The notes beneath the pieces were generated by a model. The model was not told where the DNA came from and made no database searches. It saw only the letters and a program-made list of their open reading frames with translations. Positions 23,301 to 32,429 of a stretch of DNA of 64,000 bases are shown here, piece by piece. This DNA comes from Lophius americanus (taxonomy: Eukaryota; Chordata; Actinopteri; Lophiiformes; Lophiidae). A program made the position numbers and the translations under genes. How positions within the stretch are numbered: the first letter of the stretch is position 1; the number at the start of each line of letters is the position of its first letter. The DNA lies in NCBI GenBank assembly GCA_037951165.1, contig JBBDHG010000014.1:1573501-1637500 (forward strand), read 5' to 3'.

Positions 23301-23692
23301 TGCTCACTTTGGAAGGAAAGTCATTAACGCTGTTTTTTTTCCCACTGGCAAATAGTTTGACATGTGACAACAAAAAAATTATATCTTTCAGAAAGAGAAA
23401 GCCAAGGACTTCAAGAGTCGGATAATCAAATATTTGGAGGCAATGCAGCAGTCTCAACAACGGGTAATTACACTACTATGTCAACTTTACCTTCTGCATG
23501 GGCACTTAACTTTGTATTCCTGTCCTTATTTGTGGTTGAGCTCCTCTAAATAAACAAAATATTCATTATAAATAATTTACTTAGTTGTCACTGTAGCAAT
23601 GTATTTTAACTTGCTTTTACTCTTCTTCTCTTGTATTCCAGCTTATAAAGTGTTGGGAGGCATTCCTACCTGAGGCAAAGGCAATAGCTTAA
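14259..23692 (+). CDS. snx1: Sorting nexin-1, complete gene, 15 coding exons
   Basis: Fifteen exons join to 1581 nt, a 526-codon protein plus stop; human SNX1, from memory, is 522 aa with 15 exons. SNX1 is a PX-BAR protein of the endosomal ESCPE-1/SNX-BAR coat. It pairs with SNX5/6, binds phosphoinositides and curved membrane, and drives retrograde tubules with retromer. The N-terminal acidic segment (1-140) has D-I-F at 32-34 and D-L-F at 63-65 and 87-89. The PX domain is about 145-270, with the lipid-binding core RRRFSDF at 188-194 and the PLPPEK loop at about 212-217. The BAR domain is about 285-526 ([34 protein letters not shown], ending [12 protein letters not shown]). SNX2 is the close alternative; the short N-terminus and overall sequence fit SNX1 better. 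No frameshift or internal stop. Confidence 0.96.
14954..15165. repeat. 39-bp minisatellite, about five copies
   Basis: The unit, GATGCACAGGTGAAGGATAT plus ATTGCATAGATGTCGATAT, repeats with point changes; the third copy has a 9-bp deletion near its start and the last is partial. 39 is a multiple of three, so a 13-residue repeat shows up in a 182-codon minus-strand frame (14687-15235), which I regard as non-coding. It lies in snx1 intron 1. Confidence 0.85.
15449..15617 (+). CDS. snx1: snx1 exon 2
   Basis: Acceptor TTTTACAG ends at 15448; a second in-frame acceptor (CTACAG) 21 nt downstream would remove seven residues. Encodes two D-L-F motifs ([10 protein letters not shown] and GNDLFA). 169 nt, phase 0 to 1, with donor GTTAGC, a weak GTTAG form. 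Confidence 0.87.
15900..16010. mobile_element. LINE end-like fragment in snx1 intron 2
   Basis: ATTAGCCTTTATTCTTATGAG and CAGAGGGACCGTTGGGG resemble the TTTATTGTCCC...GGG end seen at 10655 and 12830. Very diverged; class uncertain. Confidence 0.3.
16378..16517 (+). CDS. snx1: snx1 exon 3
   Basis: Acceptor AATCCAG ends at 16377; donor GTACAC. Encodes the Ser-rich linker [13 protein letters not shown] to [10 protein letters not shown]. 140 nt, phase 1 to 0. This is the least conserved part, so it rests mainly on frame and splice fit. Confidence 0.8.
16518..18380 (+). other. snx1 introns 3 and 4
   Basis: Apart from exon 4 (16855-16921), this is AT-rich intron with several T-runs and an A-run (17938-17947). 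No transposon of a class I recognise. A 71-codon hydrophobic frame at 17595-17810 is T-rich intron sequence. Confidence 0.6.
16855..16921 (+). CDS. snx1: snx1 exon 4
   Basis: Acceptor CTTACAG ends at 16854; donor GTCAGT. Encodes [20 protein letters not shown] and KV, the first strand of the PX domain (compare DLTVGITDPEKIG). 67 nt, phase 0 to 1. Confidence 0.93.
18381..18424 (+). CDS. snx1: snx1 exon 5
   Basis: Acceptor CCTGTAG ends at 18380; donor GTCTGT, a weak site, at 18425. Encodes [15 protein letters not shown] of the PX domain. 44 nt, phase 1 to 0. Confidence 0.92.
18580..18721 (+). CDS. snx1: snx1 exon 6 (PX lipid-binding core)
   Basis: Acceptor CTTTTAG ends at 18579; donor GTGAGC. 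Encodes [13 protein letters not shown], the phosphoinositide-binding [14 protein letters not shown], and [11 protein letters not shown]. 142 nt, phase 0 to 1. Confidence 0.96.
18796..18874 (+). CDS. snx1: snx1 exon 7
   Basis: Acceptor AAACAG ends at 18795; donor GTAAAG. Encodes [18 protein letters not shown] and ERRRAALER. The preceding intron is only 74 nt. 79 nt, phase 1 to 2. Confidence 0.95.
19140..19215 (+). CDS. snx1: snx1 exon 8 (end of PX domain)
   Basis: Acceptor TTTCAAG after a T-tract ends at 19139; donor GTGGGT. Encodes [17 protein letters not shown] and REFLERED. 76 nt, phase 2 to 0. Donor placement before the extra GTG gives the family junction ...E-D/L-P-R-A-V. Confidence 0.94.
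19386..19499 (+). CDS. snx1: snx1 exon 9
   Basis: Acceptor TTTTCAG ends at 19385; donor GTAAGA. Encodes [18 protein letters not shown] and [15 protein letters not shown], leading into the BAR domain. 114 nt, phase 0. Confidence 0.95.
19636..19810 (+). mobile_element. Tc1-like 5' terminal fragment in snx1 intron 9
   Basis: Starts CTGATCAACCATAACATCAA, continues with AGTGGGTGGAATATACTAGA and TTGTCCTTAGAGTTGATGTG, then stops at the point where the transposase would begin. Same family as the copy at 61591, in the sense orientation. Confidence 0.75.
20145..20238 (+). CDS. snx1: snx1 exon 10
   Basis: Acceptor CTCTCAG ends at 20144; donor GTGAGC. Encodes [16 protein letters not shown] and VNSLVNHRK, the first BAR helix. 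94 nt, phase 0 to 1. The following intron is 115 nt. Confidence 0.95.
20354..20559 (+). CDS. snx1: snx1 exon 11
   Basis: Acceptor AACCAG ends at 20353; donor GTGAGC at 20560. Encodes [31 protein letters not shown] and [20 protein letters not shown]. 206 nt, phase 1 to 0. The following intron stays open in the same frame for 122 codons before a stop. Confidence 0.95.
21055..21198 (+). CDS. snx1: snx1 exon 12
   Basis: Acceptor CATCAG ends at 21054; donor GTAACA. Encodes [37 protein letters not shown] and [11 protein letters not shown]. 144 nt, phase 0. The first two residues differ from the A-A I recall in human SNX1. Confidence 0.94.
21722..21802 (+). CDS. snx1: snx1 exon 13
   Basis: Acceptor CGACAG ends at 21721; donor GTAAGC. 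Encodes [19 protein letters not shown] and RKEVLRFE. 81 nt, phase 0. Followed by the gene's longest 3' intron (1589 nt). Confidence 0.95.
21803..23391 (+). other. snx1 intron 13
   Basis: A stretch at about 22560-22960 is more GC-balanced, with a 74-codon minus frame (22736-22960), but I recognise no protein in it. The remainder shows no recognisable repeat. Confidence 0.5.
23392..23463 (+). CDS. snx1: snx1 exon 14
   Basis: Acceptor CTTTCAG ends at 23391; donor GTAATT. Encodes [18 protein letters not shown] and QQSQQR. 72 nt, phase 0. Confidence 0.94.
23642..23692 (+). CDS. snx1: snx1 exon 15 (stop)
   Basis: Acceptor ATTCCAG ends at 23641. Encodes [16 protein letters not shown] and TAA at 23690-23692, matching the SNX1/SNX2 C-terminus. 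The stop overlaps an AATAAA hexamer (23691-23696). Confidence 0.95.
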   Translation, partial: LIKCWEAFLPEAKAIA

Positions 23693-24115
23693 TAAAGAGG
23701 GAAAACCTTTTTAAAGACCTCCAACTGCCTTTTTTGTACACTTTACCAACTTGACAAGGAACTTAGAGGAAAATATTAAATACAGAAGGAACTCACATCC
23801 ATCTTTCTGTTTTTCAAATCCCAGTTTATCCTCTTATCTTGTACCGGTCTTTGATATAAGCTGCCACAGTTACACAATATTTCTCCGGCATAACTCCTTG
23901 TTTAAGTTCTTGATTAAAGAAGAAATAGTCTGAAGAAAGAATCTGACAGAGATTAACCATGGTATTTTGAAACCCTGCTGTCTATCAGTGGGCTATATTT
24001 CTTGCTGAAACCAGAATATTTATGCAGTAACAACATGGTACTGTAGAATATCATAACATGTCCTACAGTTTACATTAGATGAGAGAAAGAATAAAGTAAA
24101 GTCATTCCAGTCTCC
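23693..24115 (+). other. snx1: snx1 3' UTR (probable)
   Basis: A candidate poly(A) hexamer AATAAA lies at 24090-24095, about 400 nt past the stop. The hexamer fused to the stop codon is too close to be the main site. The true 3' end is undetermined. A later CAAATAAGG at about 24413 is weaker. Confidence 0.45.
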
Positions 24116-24502
24116 TAACAGATAATGCATGTTGGAAAACATTTTGTTGCACTATGTTTGTTTGAAAAGGTTTTTTAATGAAATACCACAATGGTAGCTG
24201 ACGTAATTTAACATTGTTACAGTGCATCACATCATAGAAAATTATGTCTGGATCACATTTGACAAGGTGTTGAGTTTTTACAAAATGAGCATGTATATAA
24301 GATGTCAGTGTGTTTTAGTTAAAAAATGAAATCACCACTACTTTGTAGGTATTTTGTACAACAGTGTATTTGCTAGAGTCATTTTTATACTAATTGATTT
24401 CATCCACAGAAGTTCAAATAAGGACTTGGATTTCTTGTGAGAGAGATTTGGGCTTCAAAGAACGCATTTGAAGTGGTGCAGAGATTGTTTACTGTTCATG
24501 TA

Positions 24503-25864
24503 CAGTTGCATCTGAAAAATTTGAATATCTTGAAAAAGTTTTTAAAAAATTGCATCATTTTAATCAAATAAAGTAAACTTTCAATGTAATGTTTATTCAT
24601 TACACAAAGGTGAAATATTTCAATCTCTTTTTTGGTTTGTTTTAATTTTCATGATTATGTCTTATAGCTTAAGACAATCTAGAAATTAGTATCTCAAATT
24701 AATAGAACATTTCCTATAATCAATCAAAAAAGGATTGACAATAAAAAAATGTCCAACCTGTGAGAGTATGATCATTCATACACTCAATGCTTGGTCATGG
24801 CTCCTTAACCATGAATAAATGCGAGCGTGGAGGGACCTTTGAAGCCCAGGTGTTGCATTGAGCGGCCTTCAGCTCGTCTGTATTTTTTGGGTTGTTTTTT
24901 TCTCATCTTCCCCTTGACATTTTCAATGAAGTTCAGGTCAGGCCAGTTTGCTGGCAAATCAAGCACAGTAATATGGCCAAAAAACATTTGGTAGTAGTTT
25001 TGGCACTGTGGGTAGGTGTTAAGTCCTGTTGGAAAAGGAAATTGGCATTTCTATAAAGCTTGTCAGCAGAAGCATGACGAGCTCTAAAATATCTTGGTAG
25101 ACGGCTGCGTTGACTTTGGACTTCAGAAAACACACTGGTCCAACACCACCAGATGAACTGGCGCCTCATCATCACAGACTGCAGAAACTTAAAACTGAAC
25201 TTCAATCACCATGGATTCGTTGGCTTTCCATTCTTCCTCCATTATCTAAGACTCTGATTTCCAACTTATATGCAAAATTTACCGACGGACCACCGAGAAA
25301 CAGTCCAGTTAATTTCCATAGCCCACCGAAGAGGCATCTGACCTTCGTTCCAGTTCTGGAGTGGCTTGATGTTTGGAAAGTGGCAGTTGTAGCCCCTTTC
25401 CTGAAGACGTCTGTGTGGAGGCTCTTGATGCACAAACACCAGCCTTAGTCTATTCCTGAAGCTATCCCAAGTTCTTGAATCAAACTTCTCTTGACAATCC
25501 TCATCCCTGAGAGAGCACCTTTCAGACCATTTCATACAACACTTTTTCCTTCCAGTCAGCTCTCCATTAATATTCTTTCATACAGCACACTGCCAACAGC
25601 CAGCCTTTTCAGCAATGACCTGCGGCTGACCCTCCTCCTGGAGGGTGTCAATGATGGTCTGTCAGGCCGAGAGGTTCACGCTATTTATTCAGTTTGAATT
25701 CTCTTTCCCTCCAACTCCAAATGAAATAAATGAAACCGTAGAAAAATGCTTAAAACATTTAGTTTGTGTAAAAAGTATATAATATTTTACATTTTCCTAA
25801 GAAACTATTATAGAGGTCTTACCAATTACCTATCACGATATTCTAATTTGTTGAGATGCACCTG
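24503..25864 (-). mobile_element. Tc1/mariner-type transposon copy, degraded transposase on minus strand
   Basis: Terminal inverted repeats: the left end begins CAGTTGCATCTGAAAAATTT, and the right end, read in reverse, begins CAGGTGCATCTCAACAAATT. The left end follows a TA. The minus strand carries a DDE-transposase C-terminal block, with LFQQDLTPTHSAKTTTK then, after a frameshift, VLDLPANWPDLNFIENVKGK. This corresponds to the family pattern QQD-PAHxA...[13 protein letters not shown]. Frame breaks make it inactive. The length of 1.36 kb is close to an intact element. It is the only near-full-length autonomous-type copy between snx1 and csnk1g1. Confidence 0.8.
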
Positions 25865-28700
25865 TGAATGACTTTGATTGTATGCACACATGTAAAATAC
25901 TTGAATTCAATCATACCACTAATGTCTGATATTATTAGTAACCATCCTTTCTTTTTTTTTTTATAAATGGTTCCAAATATGACAAATGTGCACAAACACA
26001 GTCAAAGTAATTTTTTTTTTAATGAAGTCATTATTTTCTTGTCATTTCTCTAAGTGCCGTGTCATTAATGTAAGAACGTGCTTTATTTTTGTAACCACTT
26101 AACATTAGCAGACATTTTCCTGCAAAAACTACACAGACAGTTGTAGAAAAAATTAAATTCATTCAGTTTGGGTTCCGTTTTCATGTTCATTTTTACTTTA
26201 TTTTGTGTTTATTGGGATTTTCCATTTCACATGATTTAATTTTCAACCAATGTATGTGCTCAAGAACATTTTGGAGGTTAACCTTGTCTTAAAAGGTGCC
26301 GTCCTTTGTTGAACGTCAACATCGCACTCTTGTAGTGAAGGTTGTCTGAATTCCTCTGAAAATGTCTGTGACACCAGGACCACATATTGTAATCAAGCTC
26401 TGACACGACACACCATATTACACTGCTGGACTCATGACACGGGATCCTAAGTCCATTTTCATCTTATATCCAGCATTGTCCAGAAAATGCTAATTTGTAC
26501 GTCTATAATTTACATTTGCCTATAACTCCATTGTGTTTGTTTTGCTGTTAGCAAGATTATGTAAAAACTAATGGACAGATTTGCATGAAACTTTACGCAA
26601 GACATATCCTACTGATGATAAAATCTTGGTGGCGTTACCTGCTTCTCAACATTTAAAATAAGCCATTTGGTGCTGTGATGTCACAAGGTTGCGGGGCACT
26701 CTTTTAAAACTTTGTCCATTATGCCATGATGCCTTTGGAGGCGGAGGTGGTGGTATAGAGAGCTAAGCAGACGCTGAAGTGGAGACAACAAGTTACAGAG
26801 ATCTCGGAGAGTTTGTTGGATCTGTGGTCCCATTTAGAGGCTGGCAATAACTCAAACATAGTAAGACACAAAGTAGTTTGAGAGGTAGGTTTCAGCTATT
26901 GGTGGAGTTCAGCAATGAGGGCTTTTTTCTAGTTTATATATCACCTTTAACAACAGAGTTTGCAAAGTTACAAAGCAAAGGCAGTCAAATTCAATATGCA
27001 GTCAGAAACACATAAAATAGTGGAAATTGAAATTTACAAAACAACACTTTAACAGTAAAATGCGACGAGAAAAATTAAAGGACGAATTACAAGATGATTA
27101 AAGGCCCATAAAAGATTATGAAATTATACAATAAAAGGAAAATAAAAAGGACAACACATAAAAGCAAGTCTATGGAAATCAAAGCTGTAGCTCTCACAAA
27201 TCAGCCACAGCAGTATAACCACAAACAGGAGAAGTGAATAAAATTCATTACCGTGTTATATTCACAGTCGTGAATATAGTGGTGAATTTTGGTGATGCCA
27301 CGTGTTCGGCATCATTTAAAATAAATGTTCCATTTGGTGTTGTGATGTCACAATATGGCAAGGCGTTCTCCTTTGAAGATGTTGAGTCGGTTTCCAAATG
27401 TCACAGATCTAAAACATAGAACAGAAGCTCAACGTCATCAAAAACTCCGCAGCAATCTCAAGCTCACCATCAGCCTTCGTTCTGAGATCGAAGACCTCTG
27501 GGTAAAGGGCTCAATATAAGATAACGAGCGAGCTCAATTAAAACAATATGTTGGCAGTGGGTGTTCTTTGTTTGACATTTGTGTCTTCTTCGAAACAATG
27601 CTGCAGTTAAGTAAAGTTCTAATACTTTGACTGACTTTTCCCAGATCACTGATTAACTGCTGAGGGACTTACAGGAAAAGGTTAAGAAATTACTATGAGA
27701 AATACAAACTGCTTTTTATGTCAGTTGACAGGGGAAAAGAATATTGGGAAAGCTACCTGGATATGTAGGTGAATCTTAAATCATTGTTCAAAAAAACGAA
27801 TTAGCACAAAACCCTCTAGTTCAGTCAAAGTCATCTGAAGCTTTGGTGTTGACATTAAACTACTGTTATTTTACTTTACTTTTTTTTAATCTTGAATCTT
27901 GCAATTCATTTGTATCTATGTGTTTATTTAGCTTTAAAAAAAAAGTTACACAAAGAGGTGCAAAACTGCAGAGATGACCACAATCAACGGGAGTTTTGAG
28001 TCGAGAGTAAGAACTTCCTGGAAATGTGAGGGTCAGACATTAGCGGGAAAAATGACCCAGTAATGAAACAATGACCAGTACCGGCAAGCTTTTTGTCACT
28101 GCGGCAACATGCAGATGGTAGGTGAGATCAAATTTCTTAAAAGTCACATGTCTAAATGTCATTAGTACCCAAAACAGAATTCATAAACCGTCTGTTTACA
28201 GAGAACATATGGAACGGACTAACTTGACACAGGTGTGAAAGTAGTAGCGGTTAAGACAAGGATATTTAGAAAGACAAAGATTCAAAATGCGTAAAAAATA
28301 AATAAATCCGTCTTTATAAGTAGCTGTGTCTTTTTAAACTGTGTCCTTTAAGAAATTATAACAATATAGGTGTAATTCTGAAGCGTCACACAGACGGGGG
28401 ACTGATTGAAACCTGTTCGAAGGACGGATCTCCATCTGCACTCCAGACACACAGGGAGATGCTTCTTCGTCTCCGACAACTTCAACTGTTATGGGAAAGT
28501 TCATCTGTGATATACAGGACAGTAGTATACGAAACCGCAGCAGTTACATCATAACACGGAGTTCTAACAGGAATTTCGAGGCAAATTCGATACGTACGAT
28601 CATTTCAGCCTGTAATACGATAAAACTACAACTCCCAGGGGGCAACTCTGACTACTATGGGATATTTAAAGTTGCCAATTCACTCAAACTACATGTTGTG
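25865..28700. other. snx1-csnk1g1 intergenic, mostly old repeats
   Basis: Includes an old interspersed repeat at about 26540-26720 (phrases GGACAGATTTGCATGAAACTTT and a GTGATGTCACA block) that is partly repeated at 27313-27400. No gene is recognised. Open frames at 27234 and 28491 have no family resemblance. Confidence 0.5.
26540..27400. repeat. Old interspersed repeat with a duplicated segment
   Basis: ATTTAAAATAA...CCATTTGGTG[CT]TGTGATGTCACA occurs at about 26650-26685 and again at 27313-27352 in the same orientation, followed in both by loosely similar GC-rich text. The family is unidentified. A related phrase occurs at about 37380-37500. Confidence 0.5.
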
Positions 28701-28704
28701 GGAG

Positions 28705-28780
28705 TGGAAGCCTGTGGCGCAGTGGCTAATGCTGATGTGTTATAGCAACACACTACTGGGTTAAAATCCACACATGTTGA
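28705..28780 (+). mobile_element. tRNA-derived SINE head fragment
   Basis: TGGCGCAGTGG fits an RNA polymerase III A box and, about 45 nt on, GGGTTAAAATCC is a degenerate B box. No tRNA cloverleaf is complete and no SINE body follows, so this is a truncated retroposon rather than a tRNA gene. Confidence 0.5.
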
Positions 28781-29439
28781 TTTTTTTCAGTGCATGCTAA
28801 GTTATATCATAGGCAATACGAGCAAATGCTTAAATAAGGGAATGAAGTGCTAACAGGATGTTTTTTTTGGTGATATTACGAAAAGGCATCACAGAGCCCA
28901 GCTCCAGGGACAGACAGAGGCATTAAGTCTCAGGTGAGTGTGTGTGACCTCGACCTTTTTCACAAAACTATTCAGACCCTCTTATTTTATTTCTAAAAAG
29001 CAACTGGTTACTCTTGAGAATGTTGGAGTGTGAACTAAAAAATCCAATCTAACAGATGCTTACTTTTGACAGCAGCAGGAGAGCTTACTAATATAGCCAT
29101 CAGGTGCACACTGCATTGAAATATTATGTATGATGCATTCAAAGTCTATTCAGAAAAAACGAAAACAGTTGCTCGCACAGAAAAGTAAACGTGTTCAAAA
29201 TGAGCAGCTGCATGATCAGGATTGTTAGGAGTATAACACCACATGTCATGTTTTATCACTTGATACATGACACCTAGCTCGTAAATCAAATTCGGTCAAA
29301 AAAGCCATAACAAGTTGGAGATCAAATTGGTGAAAGATGTGAGTTTATTAATAATTATGTGGGCGCTGCTGGGTGACGAATATTGATGTCTCATAGTAAA
29401 TTTTGAAGCCATCATACCTTACCTGCACTAATTCTGATC

Positions 29440-30010
29440 TTCACTAAACCTCTCAGGTTTGCTAAATTTCCCACCCTGATGAGGTCAACATGAAAAATAT
29501 TTAGCTTTTTCCATAGCGCATCCTACTGGCAACAGGAAATTATAAACATTGTACATCGATTAATTACTACTAGCTCATTGACTCCACAGACTTCCAATTT
29601 GGTCATATAAGTTATGATAAGTTGTTGATGCATATATAGATTTTGAGGCGAAAACAGTAAAATATGGTGAACATGAAGTTGTTGTTTGAGACGTTAGACA
29701 AGCTTGAAAGTTCACAAAAATTGGTACACATGTGTTTTTAGTAGAAATATGAAACATGGTACACAAGACAAAAAACACTACAAAAAAGCCTCTTGGATTC
29801 ATGACCTAAAAAAACCCGGAAGTCCGCTATTTAGAACTTGGGACAATTTTGTTCCAATTCTTCGGTGATGTGTTTGATCGAACTTTGATTGGATCAACAT
29901 GAAATGTGGTGAAAATAATGTCAAAGCACTGGGATGATCACACCAGAGGATTTCAGCTACAGTTATAAAGATATTCACAGATTCAAACTTCCTGGATCAA
30001 TAACTCTTCA
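29440..30010. repeat. Old interspersed repeat
   Basis: Contains CATAGCGCATCCTACTGGCA, GACTTCCAATTTGGTCATAT and CATGACCTAAAAAAACCCGG, a text I associate with a common teleost interspersed repeat of unclear class. No coding capacity. Minus frame 29575-29802 is incidental. Confidence 0.45.
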
Positions 30011-30155
30011 CCGGCTCTTTATCAAAAGACAGGAGACACTGCTTTCGTATCTTACTTCGTCGTCGACCCTGGACAAATTACATTGATCTCTATAATGATC
30101 CGGCTGTCGGCCGAGTTAGAGTAATACTGAGCAGAATCACTGTAATACTCTAGTG

Positions 30156-31286
30156 AAGCATCCCTCAATAGGTGGCCCGCGGTCCAGATCCGGCCCGTGG
30201 TCCGCCTATCTGTGTACCCTGAGCTGAACGTGTGACAGGTGGGTTTACAAGGACAGCCTAATTCCGATTAGATTCGTAAAAGACGTCTAATCGGAAAGAA
30301 AATGCTGCATGTAAACACCCATGGAAAGAACCTTTCCGAATTAGATTTCATTCCTCTGCAAGGAGGTAGTCAAAATCTTTTCGGAAAGCCTTTCCGATAG
30401 CCAGTGTAAAGGCTGTATCGGAAAGCTTTCTGTTTGAGTTGTATCTTTGCATGTCTAGCGTCGTGAAGTAATGCTCCGCTTAGTTCTTTCAGTGACGCAT
30501 TTTAAATACAGCGACTTCAAAACAGCACCGGTCTGCATCGGAGAGTGATTTATTCATTGCAACTTTGAAGTATTTTAACATATTTGGACGGTTAGATGGG
30601 CAAAAAGTCACTTCTGCGCATGCCCTCTTTGTCGGATTCTTCTTCTTGGCGCTTGTTGGCGGTCAGCACCCAACAGACCGAAGCATTGTGCGCATGTCTG
30701 AAAGTGTTTCCGATTAGATGAGTTGATGCATGTAAACACCGGGTCGGAAAAGGTCATAAGTCACGTAAACATGCGACCGACATTGCATTTCGGAAAGGTT
30801 TAATTCGGAGAGTAAATTTTCCCATGTTTGGTCAGCACGTGTAAATTTGCTGTCATCTCCATGCCAGTGATGCGCTGATAGGCTGTTACTGGGTCACTGA
30901 CACAACAACAAAAAGCAACAGAGTGCTCACACAGAGTGGCGTGGGTGTTGGGTAATCACAAGATGCCTTTTCTCTCATTAAGTGTTTGACACAGTGTAAT
31001 ATAGTTTTTCATTGCACTTTGATTTCTGAGATCTTGATATATATGTTTACCAAAGCATTATATTGAGGGTTTTGTTTTATTTGAGTATTTATTTGAATTT
31101 ATGTCAAAATGGAAATGGTATTTTATTTCATTTTAGTATGTATTTTTGTTGTTTTGAATGAAAAGGACATTTTGCTTTGAATATTACAGTATTACAGCTT
31201 GTGGCTTAACTGACTGTAATAAATGGACCTCTGACTCGTTGAAAAAAATTTTGTGGACCTTTAATATTTGTGTTTGAGTACCCCTG
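30156..31286 (+). mobile_element. hAT-type non-autonomous element with 8-bp target duplication
   Basis: The element is bounded by CTCTAGTG at 30148-30155 and again at 31287-31294, a perfect 8-bp direct repeat that is the hallmark of hAT insertion. The left part has GGTGGCCCGCGGTCCAGATC; the right part ends TGAGTACCCCTG. Read in reverse, the right end starts CAGGGGTACTCAA; the left end (AAGCATCCCTCAA) is a decayed counterpart. No transposase. A second element is inserted at about 30242-30846. Strand is arbitrary. Confidence 0.8.
30242..30846. mobile_element. Nested palindromic-rich MITE-like element inside the hAT copy
   Basis: The host hAT text GTGACAGGTGG is interrupted here and resumes near TGCTGTCATCTCCATGCCAG at about 30850. 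The insert has facing TTTACA ends (GTTTACAAGGACAGC on the left; CACGTGTAAAT on the right) and repeated TCGGAAAG / CTTTCCGA words in both orientations, with GCATGTAAACACC near both ends. No ORF. The superfamily is not assigned. Confidence 0.6.
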
Positions 31287-31549
31287 CTCTAGTGTTACCA
31301 AATTCACAGCTGCCACTAGGAATCTCCAATGCTATTTCTACAGCAACTCTGCTATGGGAAAAAAAATGCTGTCTAATTGTGGGGAATTTTTACTTGGAAG
31401 AAAGTTCAATAACATTGTTTCAATAAACTGTACCGCCACTAAATTCACACAAGCCACTAAAGATTTCTTTATGATCATATTACAGCAACTACGCACTCTC
31501 TTAGTGAAGGATTCCTTTATTTTTCTTTTGAGACTCATACAGATTCTTC

Positions 31550-32160
31550 AGAGTCCTTAGTCGGAAGTCCCCAAAGTCAACAAGGGCCTCTCTCTCCTGC
31601 TCTGTCCAGAGGGCCTATTCAAAAGCCAGATGAAACCTGACTGCCTCCACACGGTCGGGGTAGGTTGAGGTGTAGTGAGTGAAGGCACCCTGCAGGTTCA
31701 CAAACAAAGAGAGGTTAAAGTTGTTCATTCTTCAGTTGCGGCTTCTTTTTTTTTTTATGAGTCAGAGCGAAGGATTCCACTTTGTTGTCCATGAGTGATG
31801 ACTCAGAGTGTGTCCTCTCGCTGCTTCTGATTTGAGGCAACCAGACTGATGGAGCACCCCACATCATTCTCAAGAAACCGGTGGAAGGTCTGGCCCCAGT
31901 AGCTGCCAAACTGCGCCCTGTATCTTCTGAGGACAGGGGTGGCACTGGTGGTGTCTCCATCCTTGGAGGAGACGTGAGACCCAGCCTCAGCATCCACCTC
32001 GGGCTTTTGTAGGAGGTTTGTCCCCTTCCTCTTGCTGAGTGCTTCTGGGTAAGCTCTCAATGTGAGGGATCCAATAGGGATCTTTAACCTGGAGTTTGAG
32101 TTTGCCATCAACACAGACAGAATGAACATCAGCACAGCATAGCTGCACACGCTTCATAAT
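31550..32160 (-). pseudogene. Unidentified coding-like locus on minus strand
   Basis: A 115-codon frame (31803-32150) begins near a Met and a hydrophobic stretch, VLMFILSVLMANS, like a signal peptide, then continues through SRLKIPIGSLTLRAYPEAL to RYRAQFGSYWGQTFHRFLEN. Some 100 nt further, after a CTGCAG acceptor-like site (exon would begin at 31689), the minus strand reads GAFTHYTSTYPDRVEAVRF, HLAFE, a TAG stop (31615-31617), then ALWTEQEREALVDFGDF. Both pieces look protein-like in composition and would fit two exons. The in-frame stop and an ATG (32157) out of frame with the hydrophobic run suggest a decayed gene. I do not recognise the family. It could also be an unfamiliar transposon ORF. 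Confidence 0.35.
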
Positions 32161-32429
32161 AATAAAAAACAACTACAACTACTCTGAGGGCTACTACTAT
32201 CATAACTATCGTGTAAGTACTCTTAAACCTCCACCACCTCCATACCAAGTATGGGTGGATCAGATTACACTCCTGCATGATTGGAATCAATGACAAATAA
32301 CTTCAAAACAGAACAACATCTGACTCAGAATACATTAGAATGACGCTCTTGTGAGTAAAAAAACTGACTCAGAACGATTTCAGTCATACTCGGTGAGTAA
32401 AATATGCTCTGAAGCAGTGTCTGCCTCTG

